Positions 5,667-12,738 of a stretch of DNA of 12,738 nt are shown piece by piece; within the stretch, counting starts at the first letter, position 1; every line of letters begins with the position of its first letter. Source of the stretch: Acidobacteriaceae bacterium. Its GTDB lineage: Bacteria > Acidobacteriota > Terriglobia > Terriglobales > Acidobacteriaceae. The notes under the pieces are model-generated. The model had not been told where the DNA came from, ran no database searches, and saw nothing but the letters and a program-made list of their open reading frames with translations. The DNA lies in the NCBI GenBank assembly GCA_003135315.1, contig PLBD01000417.1, positions 1 through 12,738 on the forward strand, in the 5' to 3' direction. The translations under genes were made by a program, and so were the position numbers.

Positions 5667-6532
5667 TTCGCGACCTGCTTTCCATTACTCCAGTACTGAT
5701 CAAATGTGGAACCATCTTTGCGCGTGAAGGCGAGCTTGCCTTCTGGGTAACCGTTCACGAATTGACCGCGCCCAGTATCGCCGTCCGGAGTAAGAACCTT
5801 TCCTTCTCCCGCGGGAAGGCCGTTGACAAAAGGACCTTCGTATACGATTCCAGTTGCCAGTTGGAGCTTTCCTGTTCCACTGGGTTGGTCATTGCGGAAG
5901 CTACCGGTATAGGTGTCGCCATTGGGCAGAAGCAGGACACCATCACCCTCCCTCTTGCCCTGGCGGAATTGTCCGTAATACTCCTCCTTGTCGGGCAAAA
6001 CTTGGTGGCCATGGCCATCGGCTACGTCGTTCTTGACTTCGCCTGCGTAGCTCGATCCGTTCGCGGCCGTGTACTGTACAAAGCCGCTGGGAGCGTCATC
6101 CTTGAATTCGCCTTCGAGGTGTCTGCCATCAGGCCAACGGACGCTACCCCAGCCATCAAGCTTGCTGTTGAGGAAGCTGCCCTCATAGTGGAGGTACTGA
6201 TTGTTTAGCCAGAAGTCGATGGTGCCGAGACCTTGCGCTTTCCCGTCCACCATCGGCCCCGAGTACCGCCCGGCAAGTTTGCCGTCATTAATCCAACTCA
6301 ACACCCCCGTACCGTTCGCCTTGCCATCGTGGCAATCGCCTGACCAGCTGATGAGATTGTCGCCACTGAGATCGCTCCCCCAGACCGCGCAGTTCGTGAT
6401 CGGATCTTTCAGCCACGAACCCGCTCCAGCGTTCACAATCGGTTTGGAATGAGCCGCTTCTTGCGCGCAGACCCGGATAGAGCTCGCGCTGTATAAGACC
6501 ACCAGAATTGCCGCATACATCTTCCATTTCAT
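5663..6532 (-). CDS. Secreted MORN-repeat protein
   Basis: A 289-residue protein with a Sec signal ending near VCAQ-E (residue 24). About nine MORN-type repeats of roughly 22-23 residues follow from residue 62, each of the form (Y)xGxFxxGxxxGxG: WSGDCHDGKANGTG, YSGPMVDGKAQGLG, YEGSFLNSKLDGWG, LEGEFKDDAPSG, YAGEVKNDVADGHG, YYGQFRQGKREGDG, YTGSFRNDQPSGTG, YEGPFVNGLPAGEG and a worn last copy GRGQFVNGYPEGK. MORN arrays make elongated beta-sheets used as scaffolds or lipid/protein-binding surfaces. Cys48 and Cys67 could form a disulfide after export. The start has a purine-rich site (GGGGAGAGAG) upstream. It begins 42 bp after the amidohydrolase stop, so it may be co-transcribed with it. Partner: the overlapping peptidoglycan-binding gene. 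Confidence 0.86.
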   Translation of the reverse strand: MKWKMYAAILVVLYSASSIRVCAQEAAHSKPIVNAGAGSWLKDPITNCAVWGSDLSGDNLISWSGDCHDGKANGTGVLSWINDGKLAGRYSGPMVDGKAQGLGTIDFWLNNQYLHYEGSFLNSKLDGWGSVRWPDGRHLEGEFKDDAPSGFVQYTAANGSSYAGEVKNDVADGHGHQVLPDKEEYYGQFRQGKREGDGVLLLPNGDTYTGSFRNDQPSGTGKLQLATGIVYEGPFVNGLPAGEGKVLTPDGDTGRGQFVNGYPEGKLAFTRKDGSTFDQYWSNGKQVAK

Positions 6533-6574
6533 AGTTCTCTCTCCCCATGATTGAGAAATGCCTGAATCGCGCGA

Positions 6575-8317
6575 CTAGTCTGCGCGGTAGGTCACGGTGC
6601 CGTTCATCATCGTCAACTTCACCTTGGTCGTGCTGATGTCGCTGGGGGGAATGTTATGCAGGTCTTTCTCCAGCACAACGATGTCGGCCAGCTTCCCGGT
6701 TTCGAGAGAGCCGATCAGCTTTTCCAGATCCAGCACATACGCGGAGTCGAGCGTGTACGCCTTGAGCGCCTGATCCAACGTGATGCGCTCGTTTTCCGGC
6801 GACATGATGGGCGTGAACGCCTTGCCGCCGTACTGCGGCAGCATGGCTCGCGTCAGCGCCACCTGGATTGCGTCCAGCGGCTTATAACTGGAGAAGTAAC
6901 CTGCTGCCGGCCAGTCGGACCCGAATGCGAGACGGCCTCCCGCCTTCGATACCGAGTTCATGCGCGCCCACTCGGTGTTGACTACCTCGTTCCCGAGAAT
7001 CTGCGTGACCTTTTCGCTATACGGGTCAGGCGTAATCCACTGGGGCGAAGTCTGCATGGTGACGTTGAGCTCTTTGAAGCGCGGAACGTCCTGGTCGGTG
7101 ATCAGCAGCGAATGTGCGATGGTGTGCCGCGAAGGGCTGTTGGGATATTGCTTCTCGGCCTCGGCCACGATGTCCAGATACTTGCGAATCGCGGCATCCC
7201 CGTAGCAGTGACAGTGCGTGTCCAGTCCGTTCTCCTGCGCCTTCAATACCGCGGCTTCTACCAGCTTGGGATCGAGCAGATAGTCCCCATTGAAACCCGG
7301 CCGGTCGTAGTAAGGCTTGAGCATGACCGCCGTATGCTGGGCCTCGCCGCCATCGAATATGATTTTTAGCGCTCTGACCTGAACCAGTTGGGAATGGTAG
7401 GTACGGCGAAGAGCCAGCGCCTTCGAAACTGGGTCCTCCGTTTTTGGATTCAGCCAAATGAAGCTGCCCACAACTCTGACGGGCAGCTTGTTTTCTTTCT
7501 CTAATTGCTGGTAGCCGGCATAACCAGCATCCATAGGCATGGTTGCGATTCCGGCATCAAAGACGGCCGTGATGCCTGCCGACGAGAGGTTTGGCAACAG
7601 GTCTGCCATGGCAGCAATCTGGGCCTCGGGCGTAGGAGGCTTCAGTTTGGCCATCACGGCTTGTTCCGCTGGACCCTCAACCACCCAGCCGGTAGGTTCG
7701 CCGGTTTGGGGGTCTCGCTGGTAGATGCTGAAGCCGGGCACGGGGTCCGGAGTTTTGGCGTTCACGCCCGCCATGTCAAGCGCCTTGCTGTTGATCCATG
7801 CGCTGTGGCAATCAATGGCCATCAGAAATACAGGCCGGTCAGGGAACAGTTTGTCGAGGTCTGCTTTGGTCGGGCCGGTGGTGGGGAAGAGGGTATAGCG
7901 CCAGCCAAAGCCAAGAATTACCGGTGCGCCGGGATTGGCGGCAGCCCATTTCTTTACCGAGGCCAGCACCTCTTCCACGGAGTCGTACTGCAAATCGGCG
8001 CCTCCTGCGAAGAGTGCCAACATGGGGTGAATGTGCGATTCCACGAATCCCGGCAGCAGCATCTCTCCTTTGAGATCGATAATCTGCGTCTTGCTGCCGA
8101 CGAACTGTGCTACTCCGTCGTTCGTGCCTACGTAGGTTATGTACTTACCGGTGATCGCAATCGCCTGAGCCGTGGGGTTCTTGGCGTCGATCGTGTAGAT
8201 CGCGCCGTTCTTGAAAACATAGTCAGCCTGGTCGGCCGCAAGCGCCGGGGCCGCGAGCATGCCAACCATGGCTGCGAATAATGTGACGGAAGTAACTAGT
8301 GCACGAAATGGCTTCAT
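6575..8317 (-). CDS. Exported YtcJ-type amidohydrolase
   Basis: A 580-residue metal-dependent hydrolase of the amidohydrolase superfamily (YtcJ/amidohydrolase_3 group), which cleaves C-N bonds in small amides or cyclic compounds. Residues 1-28 form a clear signal peptide (VTLFAAMVGMLAAPALA), so it acts in the periplasm or outside. Metal-site features run in order: ESHIHP (His95, His97), LKIIFDG (Lys318, the place of the carboxylated Lys), THCHCYGD (His368/370), HTIAHS (His398/402) and FGSDWP (Asp468). The C-terminal composite beta sheet ends with LADIVVLEKDLHNIPPSDI. The ATG has GAGG about 8 nt upstream. The MORN gene follows 42 bp later and an exported amidase lies upstream. The true substrate cannot be told from sequence. 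A short second copy of its HxH region persists at 10179-10247. Confidence 0.93.
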   Translation of the reverse strand: MKPFRALVTSVTLFAAMVGMLAAPALAADQADYVFKNGAIYTIDAKNPTAQAIAITGKYITYVGTNDGVAQFVGSKTQIIDLKGEMLLPGFVESHIHPMLALFAGGADLQYDSVEEVLASVKKWAAANPGAPVILGFGWRYTLFPTTGPTKADLDKLFPDRPVFLMAIDCHSAWINSKALDMAGVNAKTPDPVPGFSIYQRDPQTGEPTGWVVEGPAEQAVMAKLKPPTPEAQIAAMADLLPNLSSAGITAVFDAGIATMPMDAGYAGYQQLEKENKLPVRVVGSFIWLNPKTEDPVSKALALRRTYHSQLVQVRALKIIFDGGEAQHTAVMLKPYYDRPGFNGDYLLDPKLVEAAVLKAQENGLDTHCHCYGDAAIRKYLDIVAEAEKQYPNSPSRHTIAHSLLITDQDVPRFKELNVTMQTSPQWITPDPYSEKVTQILGNEVVNTEWARMNSVSKAGGRLAFGSDWPAAGYFSSYKPLDAIQVALTRAMLPQYGGKAFTPIMSPENERITLDQALKAYTLDSAYVLDLEKLIGSLETGKLADIVVLEKDLHNIPPSDISTTKVKLTMMNGTVTYRAD

Positions 8318-8329
8318 CGTAATTTCCTC

Positions 8330-8539
8330 TTATTTGTGCGACTCGTCCGTTTGATACGTAATCCGTGGCCCGCTGACTCGGACTCTGTGCTCTGGTGTTG
8401 CATCCTCTAACGGATGCCCGAGGGCGGTCTCAAAAAACTCCTGTGTCGTTCGGCACCACATGTGAACCAGCGTGCCGTCCAGCCGCTTGAAAATATCCGC
8501 AAAATCCTCGCGAAGGAGGTTTGTTGCACCGTTGGCATT
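8330..8539 (-). pseudogene. Unidentified coding-like fragment without in-frame start
   Basis: A 70-codon minus frame between TGA (8540-8542) and TAA (8330-8332) reads NLLREDFADIFKRLDGTLVH, MWCRTTQEFFETALGHPLED and VSGPRITYQTDESHK, which looks genuinely protein-like. It has no ATG/GTG/TTG near its beginning. An ATG at about 8536-8538 in the neighbouring frame (MPTVQQ) would join it if one base had been lost in the first codons. The end lies 12 bp before the amidohydrolase start, as expected for a former operon member. I do not recognise the family. It could be a frameshifted small gene or the tail of a deleted one. The rest of the 8318-8617 gap shows nothing. Confidence 0.4.
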
Positions 8540-8617
8540 TCACTGTTCAGAACCTCAATTCCTCACCCCTTTCGCCTCTCTCCACGCGATTCCGTTACGC
8601 CTTTCATCCGCGCGCCC

Positions 8618-10126
8618 TTACACGAACGTCGGGAATCGTCCGTCGGCGAAGAGCGATGGCCACAGTCGAGACCAGTTGAACGAAAACTGGAACGTGTCAA
8701 GATCGGTGAAGGTCTGGCCGATCACCTGCATACCCGCGGGCATTCTGTCTTCGACCACGCCCATCGGGACGTCCACGACGGGATAGCGGTTAAGGAGGTT
8801 CCACGGCCACGTGAGGGCAAATCCCAGCCCCGTGCCTGTCCAGGCATCCAGCTGCTTCTCCTTGCTCTTGAACATGTCGGCGCCGACAAGAGGCGTCGCC
8901 ATGGTCGGCATGAGCAGGATGCGATAACCCTTCCCAAACACGCGCTGCTGGACCTGTCGATGCCAGCGTTCCAGCAACTCTTCGCAGGCCTCGGCCTGCT
9001 GCGGCCCCACGGCTCCGACCATGTCGAGCATTTCCGTCATAAAAGGTGAGAGCTGGTCTTTATGGGAATTCGCTATCTCCAGGAAGCCGCCGATGGAAGT
9101 CGACATCAGTCCGCGCAGGAAGATGAATTTGTCTTTCTTAGAAAAGCCGCAGTCAACTTCGTCCACCACACAACCTGCAGAGCGCAGCGTCTCGATGCCT
9201 TTCAGCATCGCGTTCTTCACCGACGGAATGACGTCGGCCACGCCGGCGCCCCAATCCACGGCTATGTGCCATCCCTTGAGGTCCGGGTATTGGGATGGAT
9301 AGTCGAGGCGAGGCCGGATCGCGGCCATGACCTTCTCCGACGGACCCACGATCGCGTTCTGGAAATGAACGAGGTCATCGAAGCGTCTGGCAAGTGGTCC
9401 CGAGGTCGAATAGGGAATCTCCCCACCCGCGTCCCGCCCAAACGGCGGCCTGAAGCCGTAGAGACCGTTTTGCGAGGCGGGGATACGGATCGAGCCGCCC
9501 ATGTCCGATCCCATAGCGAGGGTCGCGAAGCCCGCGGCCAGCGCCGCTCCTGATCCCGCGGACGATCCGCCCGGGGAGTACTCGAGGTTCCACGGATTGT
9601 GCGTCGTGCCCCAGGCACGGGTCGAAGCACCTAAGAAGAGGTAGAACTCCGGCACTGTCGTCTGGAACGGCATGACGGCGCCAGCCGCTTCGAGCAAATC
9701 GATGATGGCGGCATTTTCCGTTGCGAGAGGCGAATCCTTGAAGAGGAGCGAGCCCTGCGTTATCCGCCAGCCCGGCCGTGCGAATTCGTCTTTGATAGCG
9801 ACCGTAATTCCTTCGAGCGGTCTTGCGTCGCCGCGCCGATAGCGATCCTCGGATTGTTGCGCCTCCTTCATCGCCTCGTCGAAGTGCTCGTACGTGATGC
9901 AATTGACCTTCGAATTGAGGGCTTCGATTCGCTTGACCTGCGCCTTCAGCAGGTCGACCGGCGAAGCTTTCTTAGCCCGGAACATGGCAATGAGATCGTC
10001 GACGGATGCGTAGCAGAGCGGATCGTCGGGACCAGTCGCCGCGCCAGGAAAAGCGAGCCCTGCGAGGCCAGCCTTCATCACGACCGGCGCGGCAAGCATA
10101 CAAGCTGTAAAAGTTCGTCTATTCAT
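8618..10126 (-). CDS. Exported amidase-signature hydrolase
   Basis: A 502-residue serine amidase of the amidase-signature family, which hydrolyses carboxamides to acid and ammonia or amine. The start MNRRTF at 10126 is chosen over the in-frame codon at 10147 because AGGAGGAA lies about 6 nt before it. The N-terminus NRRTFTACMLAAPVVM... resembles a twin-arginine signal, so the enzyme probably works outside the cytoplasm. The triad is visible: Lys112 (VAIKDE), Ser188 (SPGGSSAGSG) and nucleophile Ser212 (GSDMGGSIRIPAS); the 24-residue Ser-Ser spacing equals that of known family members such as FAAH. The C-terminal part contains MPTMATPLVG and the hydrophobic-core end PAGMQVIG. The amidohydrolase lies downstream on the same strand. 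Substrate unknown. Confidence 0.93.
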   Translation of the reverse strand: MNRRTFTACMLAAPVVMKAGLAGLAFPGAATGPDDPLCYASVDDLIAMFRAKKASPVDLLKAQVKRIEALNSKVNCITYEHFDEAMKEAQQSEDRYRRGDARPLEGITVAIKDEFARPGWRITQGSLLFKDSPLATENAAIIDLLEAAGAVMPFQTTVPEFYLFLGASTRAWGTTHNPWNLEYSPGGSSAGSGAALAAGFATLAMGSDMGGSIRIPASQNGLYGFRPPFGRDAGGEIPYSTSGPLARRFDDLVHFQNAIVGPSEKVMAAIRPRLDYPSQYPDLKGWHIAVDWGAGVADVIPSVKNAMLKGIETLRSAGCVVDEVDCGFSKKDKFIFLRGLMSTSIGGFLEIANSHKDQLSPFMTEMLDMVGAVGPQQAEACEELLERWHRQVQQRVFGKGYRILLMPTMATPLVGADMFKSKEKQLDAWTGTGLGFALTWPWNLLNRYPVVDVPMGVVEDRMPAGMQVIGQTFTDLDTFQFSFNWSRLWPSLFADGRFPTFV

Positions 10127-10178
10127 CTGCGTTCCTCCTGCTTGCATGTCGCAAGCCGATTACCTCCGTTCGGGTCAA

Positions 10179-10247
10179 ATCTGCGCCCTCTGCGAACAGC
10201 GCTAACATAGAGTCGATGTGCGATTCCACAAATCCCGGCAGCACATC
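10179..10247 (-). pseudogene. Ghost of a second YtcJ-type amidohydrolase
   Basis: The minus strand reads DVLPGFVESHIDSMLALFAE followed by GAD, matching MLLPGFVESHIHPMLALFAGGAD of the intact amidohydrolase (residues 87-108). By hand, about 54 of 65 nucleotides agree with 7995-8060. The second metal-ligand His of the HxH motif is changed to Asp. Both flanks are lost: neither a start nor further domains exist here, and the gap between amidase and outer-membrane gene is only 133 bp. It is therefore an internal scrap of a deleted paralogue. Confidence 0.72.
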
Positions 10248-10259
10248 GGAACTACCGAC

Positions 10260-11162
10260 TTACTGTTTCTTGGGAAACAGCAGTGTCACTTGGAAACTCA
10301 TCGACCAGGTCGGCATGCCTGCCGGCGTAGTAGCGTTCCCGTAGAACGTTCCCGAGAAATCCACCGGGGCCTTGCCGATGTTTACGAGCCTTCCAATACC
10401 CATGCCAAACGGCACAGTCCATACATTCCCGGCAGTGGCGCGCCAGTCCGCGGTTATGGTGGGCGACGAGTTCAGATACCAGTCGTGCGGCAAGTTGTAG
10501 ACTAAGAAATACTGCAAAGCCATGCGATTTACAGGAGGGCGTCCACCCGATCCTGCAACTGACCACACGTTGCTTACCAGCGCGCCAACTGTCCACGCTC
10601 CCGGTTGCGCCAGCACAACCGCCGACGGCCCAAGGCCCAGCTTTCCCTGGCCGAGCATCTGGCTGGTAGCGGTGGGGAGGACCACCGCAGGGCCCATACC
10701 CCAAATCACCGCTCCGGGGTTCTTCGGGGCAAGGAAGAATGTGGGGTTCATGTCTCCCAATCCGAACACTCCGCCGGTCTTCTGATCGGGGTAAGGTTGC
10801 CATACGATAGGCTGGATGATGCGGGTGATGAGCATCCAGTTCTCGCCGAGGTTCAGAGGGATAACGGGCTGAAGGCTGATTACATTCTGGACGCGTCCAT
10901 AGGGGGCGATGCCGGGGTTGATGTTTTCCTGGATGGGTACGCTGATCAGATCGGCTACCGGGTTTTGTGAGGCCTTGAGCAGAGCCTCGTCAGCGTCTTC
11001 CGCGGCCTTCGCCTGCGATGCCGCTGGCTGGCTAGTCTGCTCCTGCGAAAAGGCCGGGCTTACTGAATAAGCCATACCGAAGATGATCATCGCCACCAGC
11101 CACAGCGCCGAATATCTGAACCTTAGGGCTAAGTCTCTCGCACCATTGTTTACAATGATCAC
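10260..11162 (-). CDS. Outer-membrane MetA-pathway-like (transporter-type) beta-barrel protein
   Basis: About 300 residues. The GTG start at 11160-11162 is preferred because AAGGA lies 5 nt upstream and because it puts the signal peptide (about residues 15-39, ending SVSPAFSQ) at the N-terminus. The ATG at 11249 would bury that signal behind 29 odd residues. After a Gln/Ala/Glu-rich linker the mature part has alternating, aromatic-rich strands with Asn/Gly/Pro turns (NVISLQPVIPLNLGENWMLI, FGLGDMNPTFFLAP, WYLNSSPTITADW), as in the MetA phenol-degradation/outer-membrane transporter family (PF13557-like). Such proteins are thought to bring hydrophobic substrates through the outer membrane. It ends in FPKKQ and lacks the usual terminal Phe. 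The amidase follows after 133 bp. The family is likely, the substrate unknown. Confidence 0.75.
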   Translation of the reverse strand: MIIVNNGARDLALRFRYSALWLVAMIIFGMAYSVSPAFSQEQTSQPAASQAKAAEDADEALLKASQNPVADLISVPIQENINPGIAPYGRVQNVISLQPVIPLNLGENWMLITRIIQPIVWQPYPDQKTGGVFGLGDMNPTFFLAPKNPGAVIWGMGPAVVLPTATSQMLGQGKLGLGPSAVVLAQPGAWTVGALVSNVWSVAGSGGRPPVNRMALQYFLVYNLPHDWYLNSSPTITADWRATAGNVWTVPFGMGIGRLVNIGKAPVDFSGTFYGNATTPAGMPTWSMSFQVTLLFPKKQ

Positions 11163-11317
11163 TGTTTCCTTGCTTCCCGGCTCATTGGTACGAAATCTGG
11201 GCTGAACATCTTCACACCTGGACCTCTTTTCGCCACCTTGGTTGCCCAACCCTCAACCCCAGCTAGGGCTTTGTTGGCCAAGTGCCCAGCCGGTCCCTGC
11301 CCGCTGCTCGAGCATGG

Positions 11318-11350
11318 AAAAAATAAAAGCCAGTTCCTCCGCTAGCTGGC
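11318..11350 (-). terminator. Probable intrinsic terminator
   Basis: On the minus strand GCCAG (11350-11346) pairs with CTGGC (11333-11329) around a 12-nt loop, and the run TTTTATTTTTT follows at once (11328-11318). The stem is short but GC-rich and the T-run is the best in the window. It would stop transcripts coming from the porin gene and insulate the MetA-like gene. Confidence 0.5.
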
Positions 11351-11586
11351 GCCATGTTCCTCAGATCTTCTGGGCCACCACTTCCTTCGCAGATCTCCCG
11401 TCCACTGTTTTGCCAGCTGCACCACCGCCAGGAAATACAGCTAAACGAACCCCTGACCTTATGGGCCACGAAAACGATGTGCTCACGATCAGCACGACCA
11501 GAGCTGAAAGCAAAGCCCGAAGATCTGCCGAGGACTCGGAACAAAATGGATGGAGCACGTGTTTCTCCACAGAACGCCGGAGAAGA

Positions 11587-11608
11587 GATAATAATGTGGT
11601 TTATTATC
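11587..11608. repeat. Perfect AT-rich inverted repeat
   Basis: GATAATAA (11587-11594) and TTATTATC (11601-11608) are exact reverse complements separated by TGTGGT. In a GC-rich region such an AT-rich dyad stands out. It may be an operator for a dimeric regulator or the -10 neighbourhood of a promoter; no regulator is encoded nearby. Confidence 0.5.
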
Positions 11609-11802
11609 ATGGGGTTAGAAAGCACCACTGTAGTCTGGGTGCGATCCCGATGAGTGAAAATGTTGTTTTAGGGGATAGTGTGCGGGATTGGTGCACAGCT
11701 TTCTCTTCGAGCGAACACCTGGAGGTTGAGTGGGCGCTAGCCTAGGCTGGAACTGCTGTTCGAGGTCCCGACACCCCGGACGACATATATACTTGGGACT
11801 TC

Positions 11803-12738
11803 TCAAAACCTCACCTGCCCACTAATTCCTGCATAAACTTCAGTACTGAAACTTCGATTACCTGGCTCAATCACCTGAAGATCAGCCGCGATGCGAAACC
11901 ATCGCACCACGGCAAAGTTGTAGAAAGCCTCCATGCCTTGCTCATCGCCTAGCTTGAAATCGATTGTGTTTTCGAGGCCGTGCTTGAGGGCGTCGCTGAA
12001 GAAGTAGTGGAAATAGCCGATACCCGCGCGATCGAACGGCCGCTTCTGCAAGAATCCAGTTCCGCCCAGACCGAGGAGGAGATTTCCCGCCAAGGGGTTT
12101 GGATTAGCGTCGGAGATCGAGGCTTGGGCAAACAGGCCCCACCCGTTTCCAGACCGGCTCTTGTCTTGACGGAAGTACTGCTGAACCGCATAGCTCCCGA
12201 AGTAATAACCAGTTTTTGCACCTAGTATTCGTTGTGACTCAGGAGGGAGAACTAGCTGCGGAATGTCTTCAAGATCAAAGCCGGTCTGGCTGGACGCCGC
12301 GAATGTCAGAGTATGAAAGCCCTGCAGGCCACGAATCTTTGCTGGGAAACGTGCCGAAATCCTGCCCGTGATCCCTTGCGTGCCCCATCCGTTGAGCCCA
12401 GCCTTCTGCTGAGCATTGGTTGGGTCGTAAAGCATGAACGTGAATGTCCCGGGCTTGGTGCTGATGCTGAGATTCCCGCCTGTCATATAGGGCGGCAATA
12501 CTCCGCTGGGCGGTGCCGCAAACGCGATATTCCAAAAACTATCGAGGCCTCCTCCACCCAGAATGGGTGTGCGCGAAGGAGCATTAATCATGTCGAACTT
12601 GCCAAGACTGAGAGCGATCCGTTCACCAAACTTCTGCGTGAAGTTGAGCGAGAGATCGCCGCCTGTCCCTACATCCTGAGGGAACGCTAGCGCCGTGTTC
12701 TGGATGAGGACAGAGCCACCTGCGCCAGCCGGCCAAAG
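11803..12738 (-). CDS. Carbohydrate-selective porin OprB-like, 5' partial
   Basis: An outer-membrane beta-barrel channel for sugars or similar small solutes. The gene runs off the right edge: the frame stays open from ATG 12591 to the last base, and that upstream part (LSLNFTQKFGERIALSLGKF) is clearly family-like, so ATG 12591 is internal. 311 residues are present; relatives are about 400-450. Typical OprB segments follow: SFWNIAFAAPPSGVLPPYM, GGNLSISTKPGTFTFMLYDP, WGLFAQASISDANPNPL and the final IEPGNRSFSTEVYAGISGQV before RF. The terminal Phe is the usual signal for barrel assembly. Many predicted strands alternate polar and apolar residues. It lies upstream of another outer-membrane protein and two exported hydrolases, which suggests nutrient uptake. 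Confidence 0.88.
   Translation of the reverse strand, partial: LWPAGAGGSVLIQNTALAFPQDVGTGGDLSLNFTQKFGERIALSLGKFDMINAPSRTPILGGGGLDSFWNIAFAAPPSGVLPPYMTGGNLSISTKPGTFTFMLYDPTNAQQKAGLNGWGTQGITGRISARFPAKIRGLQGFHTLTFAASSQTGFDLEDIPQLVLPPESQRILGAKTGYYFGSYAVQQYFRQDKSRSGNGWGLFAQASISDANPNPLAGNLLLGLGGTGFLQKRPFDRAGIGYFHYFFSDALKHGLENTIDFKLGDEQGMEAFYNFAVVRWFRIAADLQVIEPGNRSFSTEVYAGISGQVRF

Larger units (their letters stand above)
11163..11802. other. Long spacer between the porin and MetA-like genes
   Basis: This 640-bp stretch has open frames on both strands (for example 11242-11745 plus and 11263-11628 minus), but their translations overlap in register, are Ser/Arg/Pro-rich and lack known motifs, so I do not call genes. 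It contains a terminator-like structure (11318-11350), a perfect AT-rich inverted repeat (11587-11608) and the 10-bp palindrome AGCCTAGGCT (11739-11748). The promoter of the MetA-like gene should lie in the right-hand-to-left part below 11318; no strong -35/-10 pair is visible. Confidence 0.5.

Noticed and set aside
5477..8281. Long plus-strand frames opposite the MORN and amidohydrolase genes
   Set aside because: They are antisense shadows of well-supported minus-strand genes with visible family motifs.
10127..10147. Amidase start seven codons upstream
   Set aside because: The Shine-Dalgarno AGGAGG lies within this stretch and points to the MNRRTF start at 10126.
11163..11249. ATG start 29 codons upstream for the MetA-like protein
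   Set aside because: It would put charged, atypical residues before the signal peptide; GTG 11162 has a suitable AAGGA site. This remains the least certain start in the window.
11242..11745. Plus-strand open frame of 167 codons in the long spacer
   Set aside because: Low-complexity Ser/Arg/Pro composition, several unsupported starts and no motifs; it also covers the terminator-like hairpin and the inverted repeat.
11758..11773. T-loop-like GTTCGAGGTC suggesting a tRNA
   Set aside because: No matching acceptor, D-arm or anticodon arm can be folded around it.
1..12738. CRISPR array, insertion sequence or prophage
   Set aside because: I found no regularly spaced repeats, transposase or integrase motifs, terminal inverted repeats or phage structural genes.

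Overview
The window looks like a stretch of an environmental Gram-negative bacterial chromosome, most likely Acidobacteriota. This is an inference, not a proof. It rests on outer-membrane beta-barrel proteins, Sec/Tat-type leaders, moderately high GC, many Shine-Dalgarno-led GTG starts, and gene families (HipA-like kinase, Lys-rich MTH938-like protein, amidohydrolase/amidase pairs) that are common there. I see no rRNA, tRNA, CRISPR array, transposase or integrase.

Plus-strand left part (1-3895). The window opens inside dinB (DNA polymerase IV), whose end carries a clamp-binding motif. A possible AlkB start follows 7 bp later and soon breaks off. Positions 812-1750 are a gene graveyard of short, coding-like fragments on both strands. 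They include a frameshifted tail of an AbiEii-type nucleotidyltransferase-like protein, a piece of a HipA-like kinase, a membrane-protein-like tail and two unidentified remnants. An intact small CxxC...HxxxxH protein follows (1856-2053), then about 350 bp with hairpins but no convincing gene, then a 495-residue SDR/DUF2867 oxidoreductase.

Middle (3896-4867). An MTH938/DUF498-like gene on the minus strand converges on the SDR gene. Back to back with it is a second, longer HipA-like kinase fragment that also lacks its N-terminal half. The two HipA-like fragments are clearly related to each other.

Right part (5103-12738), all minus strand. In transcription order it contains: a partial OprB-like porin; a 640-bp spacer with a probable intrinsic terminator and a perfect inverted repeat; a MetA-like outer-membrane protein; a short ghost of a second amidohydrolase; a Tat-like exported amidase; a start-less coding-like fragment; an exported YtcJ-type amidohydrolase; a secreted MORN-repeat protein; and a secreted glycine-zipper/peptidoglycan-binding protein whose start overlaps the MORN stop by 4 bp. 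Together this reads as an envelope cluster: outer-membrane channels, two exported C-N hydrolases and a cell-wall-associated pair.

I found no system that is certainly new. The most interesting items are the coupled MORN/peptidoglycan-binding pair, the amidohydrolase ghost between the outer-membrane protein and the amidase, and the fragment mosaic at 812-1750.
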